Assembly: GCF_040939455.1 (NCBI RefSeq)
Contig: NC_134106.1
Coordinates: forward strand, 79,491,001-79,555,000
DNA: 64,000 nt
DNA from: Microcebus murinus
Lineage: Eukaryota; Chordata; Mammalia; Primates; Cheirogaleidae
Direction of reading: 5' to 3'
Shown here: positions 21,550-32,925 of the stretch, piece by piece
How positions within the stretch are numbered: the stretch's first letter is position 1
How the letters are laid out: every line of letters starts with the position of its first letter
Made by a program: the position numbers and the translations under genes
Notes under the pieces: model-generated
Database searches by the model: none
Told to the model about the DNA's origin: nothing
What the model saw: the letters and a program-made list of their open reading frames with translations, nothing else

Positions 21550-21690
21550 AGCTGAGGCTTATTTCCACCATGTGTGCTCCCAGCGCTGTGCTGAGGGCTT
21601 TACCTGCCTTAATTTATTTAGATAAGGCAAACTGAGGCACAGAGAGGTTAAGTAACTTGCCTGAGGTCAAGGGTCAGAGGTGATGTTCAG
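21550..21690 (-). repeat. MIR-class SINE fragment
   Basis: AGCGCTGTGCTGAGGGCTTT, CAAACTGAGGCACAGAGAGG, TTAAGTAACTTGCCTGAGGT: antisense MIR, separate from the preceding copy. Confidence 0.75.
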
Positions 21691-22488
21691 AGGAAACACT
21701 CACCCCGCTAACCTGGCTCTGGGCTGAGGGCTCCGCCTATGCCTGGGTGAATTATGGGTGACTGAGAATCTGTGCAGAGGAGGGACCAAGACAGGGTGCC
21801 TCAGGGCTGCTGTGAGCTCTGATGGATCCGGCTGTGACCTATTCCCGCAAAGAGGGAGCGAGTCCCCAGGTCAGTGCCTCTGGGTCAGCAGAGGAGGGTG
21901 CGCCCAGGAGGAGGCTGGCGCCAGGGCAGTGGTAGAGGCTGGAAAGGGGGGAGGTTCTGCAGCTGCAGTTCTGCTACAGGCTGGGCGTGGAGGAAGCACT
22001 CTGTGGTGTGCATTTCCCCTCCCCCTAATCGCTGGGCCCCCCTGATTTCTGTTCCGTGTTGTGTGGCACAAATACACAGCCATATCCCACGAGCTACAAG
22101 GGCTCCTCGAACTGGGAGAAACAGTTGCTTTCCGTTTCCCCCACCTAATAACGTGGAAAACGTACAGTGTTAGGACAGAGAAGGGGTGTTTGGTGAGAAT
22201 CCGCTCTTTCTTGCCTCCTGGGTGGAGGGCCCTGTTGGGCTGGTCCCATGCGTTCCCCTTCAGGTGAGGTCCGGGGTGGACAGCTGTGGATATTGGGCTG
22301 AGCATCATTTGTTTCTGCCTTCCCACCATCCATTTCCTTCTACTGAATACAGCCCCCTGCTTTACTTTGGAGATACACCCTCCCCTGTTCCAGCCACGTG
22401 GCTCAGGGTGTTCTCCCACCCTGTCCCCGAGCCAGGGGCCGAGCATGCCACCTAGGCCCAGCCACGAGATTTGTTCAGGAGTAAGCAC
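21691..22488. other. Unique intergenic DNA
   Basis: No gene is recognised. A 205-codon open frame on the minus strand (21871-22488) and shorter ones on the plus strand overlap each other and lack any domain or splice support. Confidence 0.4.
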
Positions 22489-22850
22489 AGTGTCCAGTCA
22501 GCTCAGACTGCTGTGTCAGAACGCCATACACTGGCTGACGGAGAAACAGCACACACTTATTTGACACTGCTCTGGAGGCTGGAAGTCCAAGACCAAGGCA
22601 CTGGCAGACTCCGTGTCTGGTGGGGCCCTGCTTCCTGGTTCATAGACAGCTGTCTTTCCACTGTATCCTCACATGGGGTAGAGGGAGGGAGTTCTCAGGG
22701 CCTCTTTTATAAGGGCACCGATCCCGTTGGTGAGGGCTCTACCCTCATGACCGAATCACCTATCAGAGGCCCCACCTCTAAATACCCTCACATTGGGGGT
22801 TAGGTTTTAACACAGGAATTTGGGGGCAGGGATGCACAAAATGCAGATCA
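22489..22850 (-). mobile_element. MLT1-type MaLR LTR
   Basis: Antisense MLT1 order: CAGTCAGCTCAGACTGCTGT, GGAGGCTGGAAGTCCAAGAC, CTTCCTGGTTCATAGACAGC, CTTTTATAAGGGCACCGATC, CCTCATGACCGAATCACC, GGGGGTTAGGTTTTAACAC. Solo, with no internal region and no clear target duplication. Confidence 0.85.
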
Positions 22851-23194
22851 GAGTACATGGCATCTAAGCCAGGCCACTGAGATCCAGTTCTGGACCTTTG
22901 ATGGAACAATCAAAAAGAGAAGTGCCCTTCCTGCTGGGATAGCTGAGAATATAAGTGGTCAGCTTGGAGTGCTGGAGCCGTCTTGACCTGCGAGATCAGG
23001 AAGGGCCCAAACGAGAACAGAGAGAGCTGGAAACAGAGCCAGGCCTGAGTCCCCAGGACGCGTCTCAGCCTCCAGACCCAGCCCTGTCGGAATTTCCTAC
23101 ATCTCTCAGCTGAGGTATCAATAAGCCACGTGCTTGCTAAGCCAGTTTGAGCCGGCTTCCCGTCACAAAGAACTGAAAAAAGTTTCCCACACAG

Positions 23195-23365
23195 GTATGA
23201 GTCCCAGTGTCGCTTTGTCCTAGGTATTCAACCTCTCAGAGCCTCAGTTTTCTCATCCGTAAAATGAGAACAATACTATCTACCTCATTTGGCTTCTGAA
23301 AGGATTAAATGTGATTCTTATATAAAGTGCTGGCAAATGGTAGGCCCACAATAAATGTGAGCTCC
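23195..23365 (+). repeat. MIR SINE
   Basis: Sense MIR: ATTCAACCTCTCAGAGCCTC, AGTTTTCTCATCCGTAAAAT, GAAAGGATTAAATGTGATTC, CACAATAAATGTGAGCTCCC. Confidence 0.85.
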
Positions 23366-25129
23366 CTTCCCCCGGTTCCAAATTTAAACCTGAAATCTGG
23401 ATCTAAGAGACACAACATGTGGCAAGAATTAAGAGAAGATATAAAAGTATAACAAGATGACCCTTGCCTCAGGTAACAGAATACAAGCGGGCATGAAATG
23501 TTCAGCGAGAGAGAATCAGAAAACTCAGAGCCCACTTAGAAAATTAGCAAATATTTTGAGCTATCTTGAAGCTCCTATGATTTCAATGCTTAGGTGGAAT
23601 GTATTTACCCTATAAAGTTACCAAGTCTTTTAAACAGACTCCAGTGAACTTTGTCTACAGCCTGGGAAGTTGCAGGGGATGGGGGGTGGTGGTTGGAGAG
23701 GGGAGCAAGACAGGAGACACCCGCCCCCCCTCCCGCACGTCTGTCTTCAACCGATTTCATTTTGCTCCTTTTCATGCAGGGTCTTTACTTGCCAGCGTTC
23801 ATGTTGTTTTATTATTGTTGTCCTTGTTCTTATTTTTGTAATTTTTCTCTCATTCAAGAGTATTTTCCTTTCTAGCTCTCTGGAGATCTATACAGCTATC
23901 AAGAACAGAATTGATTAACTATAGCTAATAAAATACCAATATTGGATGCAATATTTTGAGTCCGTGAAAACTTTGATCTGGTCCTAACTGAAAATTTATG
24001 TTCCAGTCATCCATGGAGGAGCTTGCATAGCAAATCAAGGAAGACCTAAAAAGTTGCTTCAGTTGTAGTTGTCCTAGATTTAAAAAATCAATCAATCTAC
24101 CATCAATTATCAATGATTTTTTTTTTTTGAGCACCTATTTATACCCAGGACTATGCTGGGAAATTTGATAAAACAAAAGCAGTATAAAGTGCTTAAAATC
24201 CAGAAGGCAAGGAAGAAGAATTCTCACAAAATAAATGACAAGAATTTATCTGTGGGATCAGATTTTAAGTACTGTATCCTAAGGTCTAAGAAGGTAGCGG
24301 TTAATGTAGCCTATGGCCGTTGGTAAAGATTCATGGGAGGAGTAGAGGAAGGCTCAAATTGGTTCCCAAAGAGTGCACAAGATGTGGAGAAGCTCGGGAA
24401 ACAAGAATGGGTATCAGGAGCTGGGTAATGAGAAGCCAAAGCCTGAGGTCTGTAGGAACCTGGAATACATGGAAACTAGTGAGGGGCCAATGCTGACCAT
24501 GATGGATGAATTAGTCACAAGGAAGAGAAAACCAGGCCAGCCATAGCCTGCCCAGTGACGACGTCCCATGACGTCCCATAATGAGAGGCCTGGGGCAGCT
24601 GGGTTCCGGGTGGTGCAACAGTTCAGCAGTCCCACTGAGGGCTCCAGATCTATCCATCCCCCACTCCACCACCCTCCAGCATGGTGGCTTCTCATCCACA
24701 GACTTGTCACCTGAGGTCACAGGACGGCCACCACAGCTGGACGACCTGTTCAACCACATTGGATAGAAGGAAGCAAGGGAGTGGCAGATGAAAAGACAGG
24801 CATAAGTGTCTCTCTCTCTTGACTGAGGCAGGAGGACTTTTACCAGAATCCCTCCTTACCAGAAGGCTTTCCCTCACTGGCCACCCCCAGCTGCAAAGAA
24901 GGCTGAGAAGTATGTATCTGGTCATATTTTAGCCTTAATTGTGGGAATCCACACTCTGCCAGCGGGAAGAAAGGATTGGGGATGGGGATGACTGTGGGGT
25001 AGGTCAACCAGGGGATCTGATCGGCAGACTCAGGAGAAATAAGTGGGGTGTGAAGAGGAGGGCAGGTCTGGCCTTGCAAGCCAGGCCTGGTATTCAGCAA
25101 CTAGACAGCAATGCTCAGGCTCGGGATGT
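23366..25129. other. Unique intergenic DNA
   Basis: No gene is recognised. A poly-T tract sits at about 24117-24128, followed by a MIR-like GAGCACCTATTTATACCCAG. 24540-24590 has a short local repeat, CCCATGACGTC twice. The rest is non-repeat text with no open frame over 100 codons that looks coding. Confidence 0.35.
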
Positions 25130-25290
25130 GATAAAAGAATATAGGAATCATCTGAGAAGGCTGATTAAAATGCACATGCCCCCTCCCACCAATGATCCTG
25201 TTCAGAAGGAAGGGAGGGGGGTTGGGTACCTGCCTGTTTAACAAGCACCCAGGTGGCTGGAGCAGGTGGCCTGGCGGTCTCACCGTGAAA
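25130..25290. mobile_element. MER5/MER20-class hAT fragment
   Basis: AGGAATCATCTGAGAAGGCT, GATTAAAATGCACATGCCCC and GTTTAACAAGCACCCAGGTG are typical phrases of these short hAT elements, worn and with the right end lost. Confidence 0.5.
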
Positions 25291-25844
25291 GGTGCTGCAC
25301 TAAGGAGGCACTACAAGGTCTCGATAATGAAGAATCAGGAAGCCAGAGGAAGCCAATGGGCAGCTTTGAGTGGAGCAGTGAAGCCAACCAGAGGTTACTG
25401 CAACTGCCCAGGTGATACGTGGGGAGGGCCTGAAGCAGGTGACTGCAGGGGAATGCAAAGGGGGGTTATAAGATTATGAAGAAGTTATAGGACTAATGGC
25501 CACTTAGGTGTAGAAAAGGAAGACGGCAAAGACATGCAGAGGATTCCTAGGTTTCTAATCTAAAAATAAAACCAGCATAAAACTTCCCCTGGCAGCAAGC
25601 AGGTAGCTGAATGTCAGGTATCCTTTTTTGCTCCTGGGAACAGGTTCATGGGGAAAGAAGGACGGTGTTAGCCCCATCCAGCAGTCCCAAGGAGTGGAGA
25701 TATTCACTGCTTCCAACATCAAGACTGGGAGGGACCAAACATTTTGTGGTCCAAAAGAGTTCCACAGCAACCTCCCCAAACCTAATGTAAAACACAGACT
25801 TCACTCAGACTCTCTGCAGGCCAAGCCTCCTAATGGTAACAATA
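25291..25844. other. Unique intergenic DNA
   Basis: No gene or firm repeat is recognised. Confidence 0.4.
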
Positions 25845-26050
25845 ATTATTATAATAACCATTTATCAAGCTTCTACATCAACCATGCCTTGTCAATTAAT
25901 GCTCCTAGTTAGACAGCCCTCAGACAGCCATTCTTATTCCCATTTTGCAGATGAGAAAACTGAGAATTCCAGGGGTTAATTCACTTGCTTATCAGAGCTG
26001 GCAAGGGCAGAGCTGGATTTGAACTTCATGTCTGTCTAATTCCAAAACCT
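25845..26050 (-). repeat. MIR SINE
   Basis: Antisense MIR: ATAACCATTTATCAAGCTTC, CCCATTTTGCAGATGAGAAA, ACTGAGAATTCCAGGGGTTA, GAGCTGGATTTGAACTTC. Confidence 0.75.
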
Positions 26051-27044
26051 CCCATGTTGAAAGACACCTCCTGAGGAAGGCTACGTCACAACTTCTCTCC
26101 ACAATTTCCTTTGATGGTTACCGGTTCTCTCTTTCTAAGAGCCTAAGGCAACTAAACAAGAAGTCATGATGTTGACTGAAGAAAACAAGTGCCCTGTTTT
26201 TTTGTTACAAACGATGGCTTTCCCCTTCCGACGGCATTTCCCCCTTCATCCTGTACAGTGCTTTGTAAACCAATGGGATTGGAGACAGATTTGCCCAGTA
26301 AAGGTCCTCCTCTTGGTCCTAAGTGGTTAGATATGTCGAAAGCTCAAAATTCTGCAGAAGGCCAGCACGATCACTTAAAAAAAAAAAATAGTCACAGTGT
26401 ATGACAGAAATGGGTAGCTGATTAATTGTAGTAAGATTTCATGGATAAGCAAAAAAAAAAAAAGAGAGAGAGAGACATGCAGGTAAAACACTCAAGACTG
26501 AAACAGAATGCTTGCCAGGTTAGAAGACTGGTTGTGACAAGACAAGATTTTTCCCAACAGGAAAAATCCTTCTGGGCTGAGACTGGCTCCGACCTTCAGC
26601 CTAAGGGTACCTGGCTCTACTCTCCAGAGCTGTTCTGCACCTGACTGTCCCTCCAGCCGCTCCCAGGCAGGCAGAAGGCAGCCTCCGGCACAGGCACTCC
26701 GCTGGGTAAGCCACCCCCTTCCACAGCACGTGCTGTCTTACCTAGCGCTTCCTTAATTACACAGCAGGGAATAAAGGAGCCGGTAATTCATAACTTCATT
26801 GCTGACTTACATTTTCGTGAGGTAAGGGGAAAAAATAACAGCTAGAGAAAAGAAAGGTATTTATAGAACTGCATAGTGATTCAGGGATATTAATAACACC
26901 TGGGCCTCACCAAGTGCCGTTGCCTCAAAATGCTTTAATAAACAAAACAACTCAAGCCTGCCACGTGTGTGGAGAGAGAGAGCAGCGTTTGTTAGTCGCC
27001 CAGCCCCAGTTCCCAGGGTGGATGTGGTTAGCTCACACGTACAG
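26051..27044. other. Unique DNA with possible conserved noncoding block at 26740-26900
   Basis: No gene is recognised. Simple A-rich and (AG)n tracts lie at 26377-26390 and 26450-26477. 26740-26900 is free of repeats and contains homeodomain-like cores (TCCTTAATTACACAGC; GGAGCCGGTAATTCATAAC) and an AP-1-like TGCTGACTTAC word. Enhancer function is only a guess. Confidence 0.3.
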
Positions 27045-27235
27045 AGCACGTCTCTACAGCAGGCACAGCGCTGAGCACTGAACATCATTGCCTCCCCTTC
27101 GAAAGGTGAGTGTTTTTATCCTCTTGTTATAAATAAGGAAATGAGGATGTGGATATGAAGAGCCTTACCTAAGGTCAGTTAGCTAGGAAGTGGAGGATCG
27201 AGCCCAATCCAGGCCAGTCCCAAAGCCCCACCTGG
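27045..27235 (-). repeat. MIR SINE
   Basis: Antisense MIR: CAGGCACAGCGCTGAGCACT, TTATAAATAAGGAAATGAGG, CCTAAGGTCAGTTAGCTAGG, AAGTGGAGGATCGAGCCC. Confidence 0.75.
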
Positions 27236-27384
27236 TACACTTCACTATTTAAAGTCTCCAAAAGATTGAAGCACTAGCCCAGGACACAGCAGGGATGAGA
27301 ACAGGAGACTTCCACTGCCTGAGCTCTCATGCTGCGATATAACATGAAACGTGGTAGGGAGAGATCTAAAAGTAGAGACAGACA

Positions 27385-27495
27385 TCAGGGATCTGATCAG
27401 GATTCTGACACCCACAGCCTGAGTGATTTTGACTGAGCAAATGTATGGGGTTTCTTAGCCTCCGTACCCCATCTGTAAAATTGGGACTTACCGGA
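27385..27495 (+). repeat. MIR SINE fragment
   Basis: GAGTGATTTTGACTGAGCAA, GGGTTTCTTAGCCTCCGTAC, CCCATCTGTAAAATTGGGAC: sense MIR core. Confidence 0.7.
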
Positions 27496-28149
27496 GGCTT
27501 CCAGTCTCCGGCATAGGCACTCCCTGCCACGCTAGTTCAGTCCATGATGCAATATTCTCTATCAGACTTACATTCTCACCATAAACAGCTACAAAACTGG
27601 GGGGAAAAAATGAAACAACTGTTTTTGGCCATTGCATAACAAACAGTGCGGGGCTGTGGCCTTTGAGAGAAGAAAAACACGTGAAATGACTTTACATTTA
27701 TGCCAGATTCCTGCCTAAGGGCATTCTCTAGATTGTGGCTTGAAAGTGGAACTGAACTAGAAAGTAGTGTTTTCACTGGATGGAAGGAAAATATTAGTTC
27801 GATGTTGACAAGACAGCCGGAATTTGAGAGGGAGGATAACCAAAGAAGCTATGCAGTGAAAAAGTCCTAGAAATCTGCATAACAGACCTCTTGAGTCTGT
27901 GGGCAAATACCGAGCTACATGGTTACAGGTGAAATTCCACAAGGCCTGGTAGAAAACTACTACTGGGAACTGAGAGGTGAGTGAAGATTCCAGAAATGGC
28001 ACGGTGCTGGGAAATGTTGTAGGTCTGATTAGCCAGATGAAAGAAATCTAGATATTCAGTTATGATCCCAGAAAAGCTATATCTTAAAGTAAGGGCTACT
28101 CTAGCATGTCCTACCAAAGCCTAAAACCAACTAATTTTTGCCAGTAAAT
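27496..28149. other. Intergenic DNA, possibly worn ERV-internal text
   Basis: No gene is recognised. The wording around 27930-28110 has a faint resemblance to internal sequence of MaLR-type retroelements, but I cannot support a family. Confidence 0.25.
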
Positions 28150-29044
28150 TAACTGCCTGCAAAAATAAAACTCAACACACTTTAAAAGAAGAAAATATAT
28201 TTACAGTCCTCAGCAATATTGCATTCACAATGTACAGCACACAATGAAAGATCACTAGACAAAGAAGTAGGAACTATGACCTAATACCAGGAGAAAAACA
28301 GTCAATAGATATAGACAGAGAGATGACACAGATAGTGGAATTGACACACACAAAAAATCTTAAAAAGCTGCTAAGTATTTATTCAAGGATTTATAAGGAA
28401 AATGTGTTTATAATAAGCAAATATAGATGAGACAGTCAACATAGAAATTGTTGTAAATTTTTAGCTTGTGTGTAATTTCAGTCTCAGGAGGAGAGGCAAG
28501 AGATATTACAGCAAAAAACTATTAAAAGTATAATAACAAAAATTTTTCCAAATTTGATAAAATATATCAAATTACCAAACTTAACTCCAAGAAGCTCAAC
28601 AAATCCTGAGTATTATAAACACAAAGAAGACCACATCTAAAACTTCTGAACAACAAAGGGAAAATTTTTAAAGCAGGCAGAGAAATAAAACACACTGTAT
28701 ATAGAACAATAAAAATAGCCGAAAATGGAGAGGCATCTTCAAAGTGCTGAGGAAAAAAAAAATCAATTTAGAATTCTATTTACAGAAAATATATCCTTAA
28801 AAATAAAAGTGAAACTAAAACATTTTCAAACTAAACAGAAGCTGAAGGAATTCATCAATACACTGCACTACCAGAAATGTTACAGGAAGTTCATTTAGCT
28901 GAAGGGAAATGAAACCAGATGGGAACTCAAATGTACCTAAAGGAATAAAGAGAGTAGGAATGGTAAATACAGTGTAACATTTTTTGTTTCTTAATTTCTT
29001 TAGATGCAACTGACTGTTTAAAACAAAAATATTAAGATTATATG
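28150..29044 (+). mobile_element. Old L1 (L1M class), 5' region and ORF1 remains
   Basis: Sense L1 text: CAGGAGAAAAACAGTCAATA, then TCCAAATTTGATAAAATATA, AACTCCAAGAAGCTCAACAA, GCAGGCAGAGAAATAAAACAC and GGAATTCATCAATACACTGC. It corresponds to the region before and within ORF1 of old L1s. It is heavily mutated with no frame left. It continues after each inserted Alu up to about 35870. Confidence 0.85.
29034..29044. repeat. Target-site duplication of Alu, left copy
   Basis: AAGATTATATG, repeated at 29372-29382 after the poly-A tail. 11 bp, exact. Confidence 0.85.
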
Positions 29045-29371
29045 GGCCGGGTGCGGTGGCTCATGCATGTAATCCTAGCTCTCTGGGAGGCCGAGGCAGG
29101 CGGATTGCTCAAGGTCAGGAGTTCGAAACTAGCCTGAACAAGAGCGAGACCCTGTCTCTACTATAAATAGAAAGAAATTAATTGGCCAACTAATATATAT
29201 AGAAAAAATTAGCCGGGCATGGTGGCGCATGCCTGTAGTCCTGGTTACTCAGGAGGCTGAGGCAGGAGGATTGCCTGAGCCCAGGAGTTTGAGGTTGCTG
29301 TGAGCTAGGCTGATGCCACGGCACTCACTCTAGTCTAGGCAACAAAGCGAGACTCTGTTTCAAAAAAAAAA
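29045..29371 (+). mobile_element. Strepsirrhine-type Alu
   Basis: A full-length dimeric Alu from GGCCGGGTGCGGTGGCTCAT to a poly-A tail. It has the insertion-like linker AAATTAATTGGCCAACTAAT-ATATATAGAAA and the GAGCTAGGCTGATGCCACGG right arm, both typical of lemur/loris Alus and not of AluS or AluY. RNA polymerase III box B-like wording (GTCAGGAGTTCGAAACT) is in place. Flanked by an exact 11-bp target duplication, inserted in old L1. Confidence 0.95.
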
Positions 29372-29382
29372 AAGATTATATG

Positions 29383-29859
29383 ATGAGGTTTGTAGCATAT
29401 TTAGAATTAAAATATAGGAAAAATAGCACAAATATTTGAAGGAAATAAATGAAAAATATTACTGTAGGATTTTTACACTTTATAAGAAGTATAACATTAA
29501 GTAAAGATAGACTGTGATAAGTTAAGAATATATATATTTTAATCTCTAGAAGAACCATTAAAAGACCCAAAGTCAATAGAGGAGTTATAATGGAATACAA
29601 AAAATTGTTCAGGTAATTCAAAAGAATGGAGAAAGGGGGAGGGAGGAATGACCAAAGAACAGATGGAGTAACTAGAAGTTAAATGGCAAAATCGGTTAAA
29701 CATTTCAATTAAAAAGTAGAGCTTGTCAGACTGGATAAAAAGGCATGATTCAATGATAGGCAATGATTAGACACACACTTAAAAAAAAAAAAAGGTACAG
29801 AAGAGTCCAAAAGCAAAAGAAAGGGAAAAGATATATCATGCAATCACTACTGTAAGTTT
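29383..29859 (+). mobile_element. Old L1 (L1M class), continuation
   Basis: Continues the sense L1 after the Alu: inter-ORF type text (GTTAAGAATATATATATTTT, CAAAAGAATGGAGAAAGGGG) with A-rich bias and no frame. Confidence 0.7.
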
Positions 29860-30130
29860 GAGGCCTATAATCCTAGCACTTTGGGAGGCCAAGGTGGGAG
29901 GATTGCTTGAGGCCCAAGAGTTCAGGGTCAGCCTGAGCAGCATAGACAGACCCTGTCTCTACAAAAAAATTTTTTTTTTAAAATTAGCCGGGCATGGTGG
30001 CACATGCCTGTAGTCCCAGCTATTCAGGAGGCTGAGCAAGAGGATTGCTTCAGCTCAGGAATTTGAGGTTGCAATGAGCTATGATGATGCCATTGCATTC
30101 TCTAGACTAGGCAACAGAGCAAGATCCTAT
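29860..30130 (+). mobile_element. Old Alu (AluJ-like)
   Basis: Begins AGGCCTATAATCCTAGCACT, has the plain linker CTACAAAAAAATTTTTTTTT-AAAATTAGCCGGGC and ends GGCAACAGAGCAAGATCC, followed by a purine tail. It lacks the strepsirrhine linker, so it belongs to the older shared layer. The first bases are truncated or diverged. Confidence 0.85.
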
Positions 30131-30264
30131 CAAGAAAGAAAGAGAGAGAGAAAGAAAGAGAGAAAGAAAGAGAAGGAAGGAAGGAAGGAAGGAAGGAAGG
30201 AAGGAAGGAAGGAAGGAAGGAAGGAAGGAAGGAAGGAAGGAAGGAAGGAAGGAGAAAGAAAGAA

Positions 30265-30303
<39 letters not shown>

Positions 30304-30330
30304 AAAAAAGAAAGAGAAAGAAAAATAAAG
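30131..30330 (+). repeat. Purine microsatellite with (GGAA)20 core, grown from an Alu tail
   Basis: AAAG/AG units flank an uninterrupted (AAGG)n core at 30173-30253, about 20 units, followed by GAAA and GA runs. It starts directly at the 3' end of the Alu, so it probably expanded from the A-rich tail. The 84-codon lysine/glutamate/arginine open frame across it (30074-30328) is an artefact of the repeat. Confidence 0.95.
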
Positions 30331-31425
30331 TTTGAGTACTTATATTAATATATCAAAATAGACTTCAAAGAATATTACCAGAGATTAAAGAGGAACATTT
30401 CTTAATGATAACAGTCATTTAATCAAGAAAAGATAACAGTTTTATTTGTGTATGCTTCTAATAAAAGAGCATCAAAATACATTCAGGAAAAAATTGACAT
30501 AACTAAAGAAAGAAATAGACAAACCTACAACCATAGCTTTATATATTTCCATGCCTCTCCAAGTAATTAATAGGAGAAATAGACAAAAAGAATATTTGAA
30601 CAACAATGTCAACAAACTTAATTGACATTTATAGAACATAATATCCAACCCCAAACACATTCATTTTAGGCACACATGGGACATTCACCAGGATCGATGA
30701 TATACTGGGTCATTAAAAAAAAGCTGCAATACATTTTAAAGTATTGAAAACATAAGAAACATCTTCTCTGACTATAACAGAGTTAGAGATTAATAATAAA
30801 AATATCTAGAAATTTCCAAATATTTGGAAAAACAGCTACATATTTCTAAATATTTTATGTGTCAAAGAGGAAATAACAAGGGAAATTAGAAATATTTTTA
30901 AATGAATAATAATAAAAATATAATATATTTAAATCTGTGGCATGCAGCTAAAGGAGTGCTTAGAGGGAAATGTATAGTACCAAATGATTATATGAGAAAA
31001 GAAGAAAGATTTAAAACCAGTGATATAAAATACTACCTTAAGGAGTTAGGTGGGACAAGGGCAGATTAAACAGAAAAAAAAAAACAACTAGAAAAAAAAA
31101 TAAAGATAAGAAAAGAAAATAATGAAAAAAAAAAACCAATAGAGTAAATCAATGAAATCAAAAGTTTGTCTCTAAAAGTATTAATAAAATTGATAACTCC
31201 ATGGCCAGACTAATTTTAAAGAAAGAGAGAAATTCTTAATTTTAGGAATCTAAGAGGAACTTTCACTACAAACCTACAAGACATTAAAAACATAATAAGG
31301 GAATGTTATGGAAAAGTAAGACCAATAAGTTCAATATCTTATAAGGAATACACAAATTCCTTGAAAGACAGACTATTAAACTGAACTAAGAAGAAATTTT
31401 AAAACATGCTTTTCTTATTTCTTTT
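30331..31425 (+). mobile_element. Old L1 (L1M class), ORF2 remains
   Basis: Sense ORF2 text of an old L1: AATATCCAACCCCAAACACA, GCACACATGGGACATTCACC, GGATCGATGATATACTGGGT, AAAGGAGTGCTTAGAGGGAA. Numerous stops and A-rich insertions; noncoding. Confidence 0.8.
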
Positions 31426-31966
31426 TGTAAATTTTTTTTCTTTCAGCATAATATGGGAGTACAAATGTTTAAGTTACATATATTGCCTTTTCCCTGTCTG
31501 AGTCAGAGCTACAAGCGTGTCCATCCCCCCATGGTGCACACTGCATCCATTAGGTGTGAGTATACCCATCTCCTCCTCTTCCCTCCCACCTGCCCGACAC
31601 CTGGTGAATGTTACTACTATATATGCACATAAGTGTTGATCAATTAATACCAATTTGCTAGTTAGTACATGTGGTGCTTGTTTTCCATTCTTGTGATACT
31701 TCACTTAGTAGAATGGGCTCCAGCTCTATCCATGATAATACAAGAGGTGCTAGATCACCATTGTTTTTTGTGGCTGAGTAGTATTCCATGGCATACATAT
31801 ACCACATTTTATTAATCCACTCACGTGTTGATGGGCACTTGGGTTATTTACACATCTTTGCAATTGTGAATTGTGCTGCTATAAACATTCTAGTGCAGAT
31901 ATCTTTTTTATAGAATGTCTTTTTTTCCTTTGGGTAGATACCCAGTAATGGGATTACTGGAATTGA
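31426..31966 (-). mobile_element. Strepsirrhine-type L1 3' end, 5'-truncated, antisense
   Basis: On the minus strand it covers the end of ORF2 and the 3' UTR: CCCATTACTGGGTATCTACC, GGAATACTACTCAGCCACAA, then GGCAATATATGTAACTTAAA, CATTTGTACTCCCATATTAT and an A-rich tail (plus-strand T-run at 31431-31440). The 3' UTR differs from the simian L1PA tail and agrees with the lemur/loris L1 lineage. It is much less diverged than the surrounding L1M, so it is a younger insertion. Confidence 0.85.
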
Positions 31967-32204
31967 ACTTGTAGTTAACGGCTTTTCCTCAAAAAGAACT
32001 CCATGCCCACATGGCTGCACCATTGAACTATATCAAGCATCTAAAGATAAAATAATACCTTATTTACATGTGTAAATAAGATTTTACACAAACTTTTTCA
32101 AAAAAATAAAGAAACATTTTTAATCCAACCTACCTCGATATCAAAGCCTGACAAGTATACTGAAAAAAAAATTAGACAAATATCACTCATGAAACTAGAC
32201 ACAA
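31967..32204 (+). mobile_element. Old L1, continuation
   Basis: Sense ORF2 remains (TATCAAAGCCTGACAAGTAT, AAATATCACTCATGAAACTA) between the young L1 tail and the next Alu. 31967-32040 is of uncertain origin. Confidence 0.6.
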
Positions 32205-32500
32205 TTTTTTTTTTTCTTTTGAAACAGAGTCTAGTTCTGTTGCCTGGGCTAGAGTGCCGTGGTGTCAGCCTACCTCACTGCAACCTCAAACTCCTGGGCT
32301 CAAGCCATCCTCCTGCCTTAGCTTCACAAGTAGCTGGGACTATAAGTGTGTGCAACTGCACCCGGCTAATTTTTTCAATTTTTAGGAGAGACAGGTCTCA
32401 GTTTTGCTCAGGCTGTTCTTGAACTCCTGAGCTCAAGTGATCCTCCCACCTTGGCCTTTCAAAGTGCTAGGATTATAGGCGTGAGCCACCACACCTGGCC
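32205..32500 (-). mobile_element. Old Alu (AluJ-like), antisense, with target duplication
   Basis: Minus-strand Alu from the poly-T at 32205 to CCACCACACCTGGCC. Target duplication TAGACACAA is exact at 32196-32204 and 32501-32509. It has no strepsirrhine linker and is diverged, so it belongs to the older Alu layer. Confidence 0.9.
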
Positions 32501-32509
32501 TAGACACAA

Positions 32510-32628
32510 AAATCTTTAAGAAAACATTAGCAAATAGAATTCAGGAGTATATAAAATAATAGTACCTTATGACCAAGTAACTTTTATCTCAGGAATTCAA
32601 AGTTAATTTAATATTAATCAAAAATATA
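32510..32628 (+). mobile_element. Old L1, continuation
   Basis: Short sense L1 piece (AAGAAAACATTAGCAAATAG, AATTCAGGAGTATATAAAAT) between two Alus. Confidence 0.7.
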
Positions 32629-32925
32629 GGCCCAGGTGCAGTGGTTCATCCCTGTAATCCTAGTACTTTGGGAGGCCAAGGTGGGAGGATCGCTTAAGCC
32701 CATATGTTCCACACCAGCCAGAGAAAGAGCAAGACCCCATCTCTACCAAAAAAATAGAAAAACTAGCCTGGTGCAGTGGTGCATGCCTGTTGTCCCAGCT
32801 ACTCAGAAGGCTGAGGCAGGAGGATTACTTGAGCCTAGGAGTTTAAGGTTGCAGTAAGCTATGATGATAACACTGCACCTAGCCCAGGTGACAGAGTGAG
32901 ACCCTGTCTCAAAAATAATAATAAT
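32629..32925 (+). mobile_element. Old Alu (AluJ-like)
   Basis: GGCCCAGGTGCAGTGGTTCA to GACCCTGTCTCAAAAATAAT with an (AAT)n tail. Diverged, plain linker, older layer. Confidence 0.9.

Noticed and set aside
30074..30328. 84-codon lysine/glutamate/arginine-rich frame
   Set aside because: Translation of an Alu end and the purine microsatellite.
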